A stretch of DNA of 7,900 bases, from assembly GCA_020442235.1 (NCBI GenBank), contig JAGRKQ010000123.1, forward strand, positions 1 through 7,900, in the 5' to 3' direction. Of this stretch, positions 6,207 through 7,900 are shown in pieces. Origin of the DNA: Hyphomicrobiaceae bacterium. GTDB lineage: Bacteria > Pseudomonadota > Alphaproteobacteria > Rhizobiales > MH13. The notes under the pieces were generated by a model. That model saw only the letters and a program-made list of their open reading frames with translations, searched no databases and was not told where the DNA came from. Numbering within the stretch: position 1 is the stretch's first letter; the number at the start of each line of letters is the position of its first letter. Made by a program: the position numbers and the translations under genes.

Positions 6207-6257
6207 AAGGGGACTTGCCGGAGGGTGATCACCGGGCAATTTTTGCCGGGTGTATGG

Positions 6258-6273
6258 TGAATGAATGGTTAAC
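6258..6273 (+). promoter_or_regulatory. Partial CtrA box between flhA and the dehydrogenase
   Basis: TGAA (6258-6261), seven bases, TTAAC (6269-6273): one mismatch to TTAA-N7-TTAAC. It lies about 52 bp before the flhA ATG and 35 bp before the dehydrogenase ATG. In Caulobacter flhA belongs to the early, CtrA-dependent flagellar class, which makes the site plausible. It is weaker than the box at fliI. Confidence 0.4.
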
Positions 6274-6294
6274 GCGGCCGGCGCGGCTGCCGGC

Positions 6295-6300
6295 GGGAGG
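6295..6300 (+). promoter_or_regulatory. Ribosome binding site of the dehydrogenase
   Basis: GGGAGG with a 7-nt gap (AAAAAAC) before ATG 6308. It settles the start over the longer frame opening at 6215, which would overlap flhA signals. A GC-rich hairpin (6277-6294) abuts it on the upstream side. Confidence 0.85.
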
Positions 6301-6307
6301 AAAAAAC

Positions 6308-7051
6308 ATGACCGTTGCGGTGATCACCGGGGGGAGCCGCGGCATCGGGCGCGAATGCGCGCTTCTGCTTGCCGCGCGCGGGCACGACATCGCCTTTTCC
6401 TACCGGGCGGAGAAGGCGGCGGCGGATGCGCTTGCCGCCGAGATCGAGGCGCTTGGGCGGCGCGTTTTCGCTCAAGCCTGCGACGTGCGTGACGAAGCTG
6501 CCGTCATCGCCTTCTTTGATGGTGTTGATGCGGCGCTGGGCCGGCCCGGCATCGTCCTCGTCAATGCCGGGATCGTCGCGCCGCAGGCCCGGCTTGCCGA
6601 CTATTCGGCCGAGCGGATGCGGTCCGTGTTCGAGACCAACATCTTCGGCGCCTTCGTGACGGCGCGCGAGGCGGTGCGGCGGATGGCGAAAAGCCGCGGC
6701 GGGGCGGGCGGCGCCATCGTCATCAACTCGTCCAAGGCCTCGGTTCTGGGTGCGCCGGGAGAGTATATCGACTATGCGGCCACCAAGGGCGCGATGGATA
6801 CGCTCACCATCGGCCTTGCCAAGGAGGTGGCGGGGGAGGGCATCCGCGTCAATGCGGTGCGGCCCGGCATCATCGACACCGACATCCACACGCTCGGCGG
6901 CGAACCGCGCCGGGCCGACCGACTGGGGCCGACGATCCCGATCGGCCGGTCCGGCACAGCGCGCGAAGTCGCCCAGACCATGGTCTGGCTGGCTTCGGAC
7001 GAGGCGTCCTATGTGACCGGCGCGCTGGTCGATGTGGCCGGCGGCCGGTAA
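6308..7051 (+). CDS. Short-chain dehydrogenase/reductase, YgfF-like
   Basis: A 247-residue classical SDR oxidoreductase, a cytoplasmic NAD(P)-dependent enzyme acting on an unknown alcohol, ketone or sugar. The nucleotide-binding motif TGGSRGIG is at residues 7-14, the NAG motif at 86-88, the serine of the catalytic triad in INSSKAS (S141 or S142), and the Y156-A-A-T-K160 pair is intact. The C-terminal stretch RVNAVRPGIIDTDIHTLGGE and the ending SYVTGALVDVAGG resemble E. coli YgfF, as recalled, in sequence and length. YgfF is annotated only as a putative glucose-type dehydrogenase, so the substrate stays open. FabG-like activity is less likely but possible. The gene lies antisense between flbD and flhA, two genes that are adjacent in Caulobacter, which suggests insertion. 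Codon use is GC-rich like the neighbours, so there is no sign of recent foreign origin. Confidence 0.93.
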   Translation: MTVAVITGGSRGIGRECALLLAARGHDIAFSYRAEKAAADALAAEIEALGRRVFAQACDVRDEAAVIAFFDGVDAALGRPGIVLVNAGIVAPQARLADYSAERMRSVFETNIFGAFVTAREAVRRMAKSRGGAGGAIVINSSKASVLGAPGEYIDYAATKGAMDTLTIGLAKEVAGEGIRVNAVRPGIIDTDIHTLGGEPRRADRLGPTIPIGRSGTAREVAQTMVWLASDEASYVTGALVDVAGGR

Positions 7052-7064
7052 CCTTTCACGTCAA

Positions 7065-7104
7065 GGTAAAGTGCGGCTTCTCCTTACGTCAGCGGCGCTT
7101 TACC
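7065..7104. terminator. Hairpin between convergent dehydrogenase and flbD
   Basis: GGTAAAGTGC (7065-7074) pairs with GCGCTTTACC (7095-7104): ten base pairs including one G-T wobble, with a 20-nt loop. It lies in the 79-bp gap between two 3' ends and may stop transcription from one or both sides. The loop is long and no U-tract follows, so this is tentative. Confidence 0.4.
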
Positions 7105-7130
7105 CATGAGTCATTTCATCCGGCTGCGGC

Positions 7131-7900
7131 TCATCCCGCCATCTGGGTGCGGGCCTGGCCGGGCGCCGGCACATCAAGGCCGGCGTCGGTGTATTCGTTG
7201 AGCTTGTTGCGCAGGGTGCGGATCGAGATGCCGAGGATGTTGGCCGCATGGGTGCGGTTGCCGAGGCAATGATCGAGCGTGTCGAGGATGAGATCGCGTT
7301 CCACTTCGGCGACCGTGCGTCCGACGAGCGCGCGGGTGACAGCCTCGGCGGTGAGCGCGGCCTTGGTCACCGTATCGGAGGAGGACGGGGCCATCAGCGT
7401 GCCGCCATCGGGCGCCAGGATCGCATCGGGGCCGATTTCATCGCCAGACGCGAGCAGCACGGCGCGGTGGATGGTGTTTTCCAGCTCGCGCACATTGCCC
7501 GGCCAGGCGGCGGTCAGAAGCTGGCGTCGTGCATCCTCGCCGACCGGGCGGAAGGGCATGCCGTTGGCTTCGGCGTATTTCCTGGCGAAATGATCCGACA
7601 GGGCGACGATGTCCTGCGGACGCTGGCGCAGTGCCGGCAGCTTCAGATTGACGACGTTGAGGCGATAAAGAAGGTCCTCGCGGAAGCTGCCGTCCTTCAC
7701 CGCTTCGGCCAGGTTGCGGTTGGAGGTGGCGATGATGCGGATGTCGACCGGCACGGGCTTGGAGCCGCCAACACGGTCGATCACCCGTTCCTGGATGGCG
7801 CGCAGCAGCTTGGCCTGAAGGCGAACATCCATCTCGGAAATCTCGTCGAGCAGCAGCGTGCCGCCGGAGGCTTCCTCGAACTTGCCGACGCGCCGGGCGA
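7131..7900 (-). CDS. flbD: Sigma-54 flagellar activator FlbD, C-terminal part (cut by right edge)
   Basis: FlbD is an NtrC-family AAA+ activator that drives sigma-54 transcription of late flagellar genes and represses early ones in Caulobacter. The visible 255 residues are the C-terminal portion. The Walker B strand GGTLLLDEISEMD comes first, then RLQAKLLRAIQERVIDRVGG, the arginine-bearing SFREDLLYRLNVV, sensor II WPGNVRELENTIHRAV, and a Fis-type helix-turn-helix NRTHAANILGISIRTLRNKL. The P-loop, the sigma-54-contacting GAFTGA loop and the receiver-like N-terminus lie off the right edge. The gene is read leftward and ends at TGA 7131. Other NtrC-family activators share the AAA+ core. The nearby flhA and the close match to the family C-terminus favour FlbD. 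Confidence 0.92.
   Translation of the reverse strand, partial: ARRVGKFEEASGGTLLLDEISEMDVRLQAKLLRAIQERVIDRVGGSKPVPVDIRIIATSNRNLAEAVKDGSFREDLLYRLNVVNLKLPALRQRPQDIVALSDHFARKYAEANGMPFRPVGEDARRQLLTAAWPGNVRELENTIHRAVLLASGDEIGPDAILAPDGGTLMAPSSSDTVTKAALTAEAVTRALVGRTVAEVERDLILDTLDHCLGNRTHAANILGISIRTLRNKLNEYTDAGLDVPAPGQARTQMAG

Larger units (their letters stand above)
6207..6307. promoter_or_regulatory. Divergent flhA / dehydrogenase promoter region
   Basis: A 101-bp gap holding the start signals for flhA (leftward) and the dehydrogenase (rightward). Visible elements are a perfect palindrome GGTGATCACC (6224-6233), an imperfect dyad with 10-base arms (6230-6239 and 6243-6252, one mismatch, TTT loop), a partial CtrA box (6258-6273), a GCCGGC/GCCGGC hairpin (6277-6282 with 6289-6294), and the dehydrogenase Shine-Dalgarno (6295-6300). 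No -24/-12 sigma-54 promoter (GG-N10-GC) was convincing. Confidence 0.6.
6224..6331. repeat. 13-bp direct repeat GGTGATCACCGGG, two copies
   Basis: Copy 1 is at 6224-6236 in the flhA leader, and copy 2 at 6319-6331 inside the first codons of the dehydrogenase (Val-Ile-Thr-Gly). They are 95 bp apart and each contains the palindrome GGTGATCACC. The second copy encodes part of the conserved nucleotide-binding loop, so the match may be chance. Confidence 0.5.

Noticed and set aside
5457..6260. Second long plus-strand frame opposite the FlhA membrane region
   Set aside because: Its product is dominated by D, H, R and E repeats that mirror hydrophobic FlhA codons. No family is recognised and no good ribosome binding site is seen.
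7052..7071. MerR-family-like operator (CTTTACC...GTGAAAGG on the minus strand)
   Set aside because: The partial symmetry is weak and the site lies between two convergent 3' ends, where no promoter is needed.
1..7900. CRISPR arrays, insertion sequences, tRNA or rRNA genes, attachment sites
   Set aside because: No regularly spaced repeats, transposase-like frames, terminal inverted repeats, cloverleaf or rRNA-like sequence was seen on either strand.

Overview
The window reads as part of a chromosome from a high-GC alphaproteobacterium, most likely of the order Hyphomicrobiales (Rhizobiales). The taxonomic clues are a CtrA receiver domain close to the rhizobial form, CtrA-type TTAA-N7-TTAAC boxes, clustered GANTC (CcrM-type) sites, and a flagellar set containing FliI, a FliJ-type coiled-coil protein, FlhA and an FlbD-type sigma-54 activator. 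This placement is inference from sequence character. No marker gene is complete enough to name a genus.

Layout, left to right. Bases 1-305 (minus) hold the start of ctrA, which runs off the left edge. Bases 306-690 are a gene-free divergent control region. It carries a near-consensus CtrA box on the ctrA side, five GANTC sites packed into 108 bp in the middle, and a perfect CtrA box 40 bp before fliI. Bases 691-2496 (plus) are fliI and fliJ, the export ATPase and its coiled-coil partner, joined by a 42-bp gap that contains a possible 10-codon mini-ORF. A strong hairpin at 2501-2528 separates them from a small accessory block at 2529-4084: a COG2388-type GNAT (minus), a single-domain PqiA-like membrane protein (plus), and a second, larger GNAT (minus). 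The second GNAT starts inside the last codons of flhA. Bases 4077-6206 (minus) are flhA, the export gate. A 101-bp divergent promoter region then separates flhA from a YgfF-like short-chain dehydrogenase (6308-7051, plus). The window ends with the 3' two-thirds or so of flbD (7131-7900, minus).

How the genes work together. CtrA is the cell-cycle master regulator and is expected to switch on early flagellar genes. Sequence evidence for that here is the perfect CtrA box before fliI and a weaker box between flhA and the dehydrogenase. FliI and FliJ energise and feed the flagellar type III export apparatus, and FlhA forms its gate. FlbD would then activate later, sigma-54-dependent flagellar genes. 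The dehydrogenase, the two GNATs and the PqiA-like protein have no known flagellar role and look like insertions or hitch-hikers in an otherwise flagellar/cell-cycle neighbourhood.

I did not find a clearly new biological system. There are no CRISPR arrays, insertion sequences, tRNA or rRNA genes, or defence genes. The parts most worth a second look are the ctrA-fliI control region, the flhA/GNAT overlap, the dehydrogenase sitting antisense between flbD and flhA, and the compact hairpins at the convergent gene ends.
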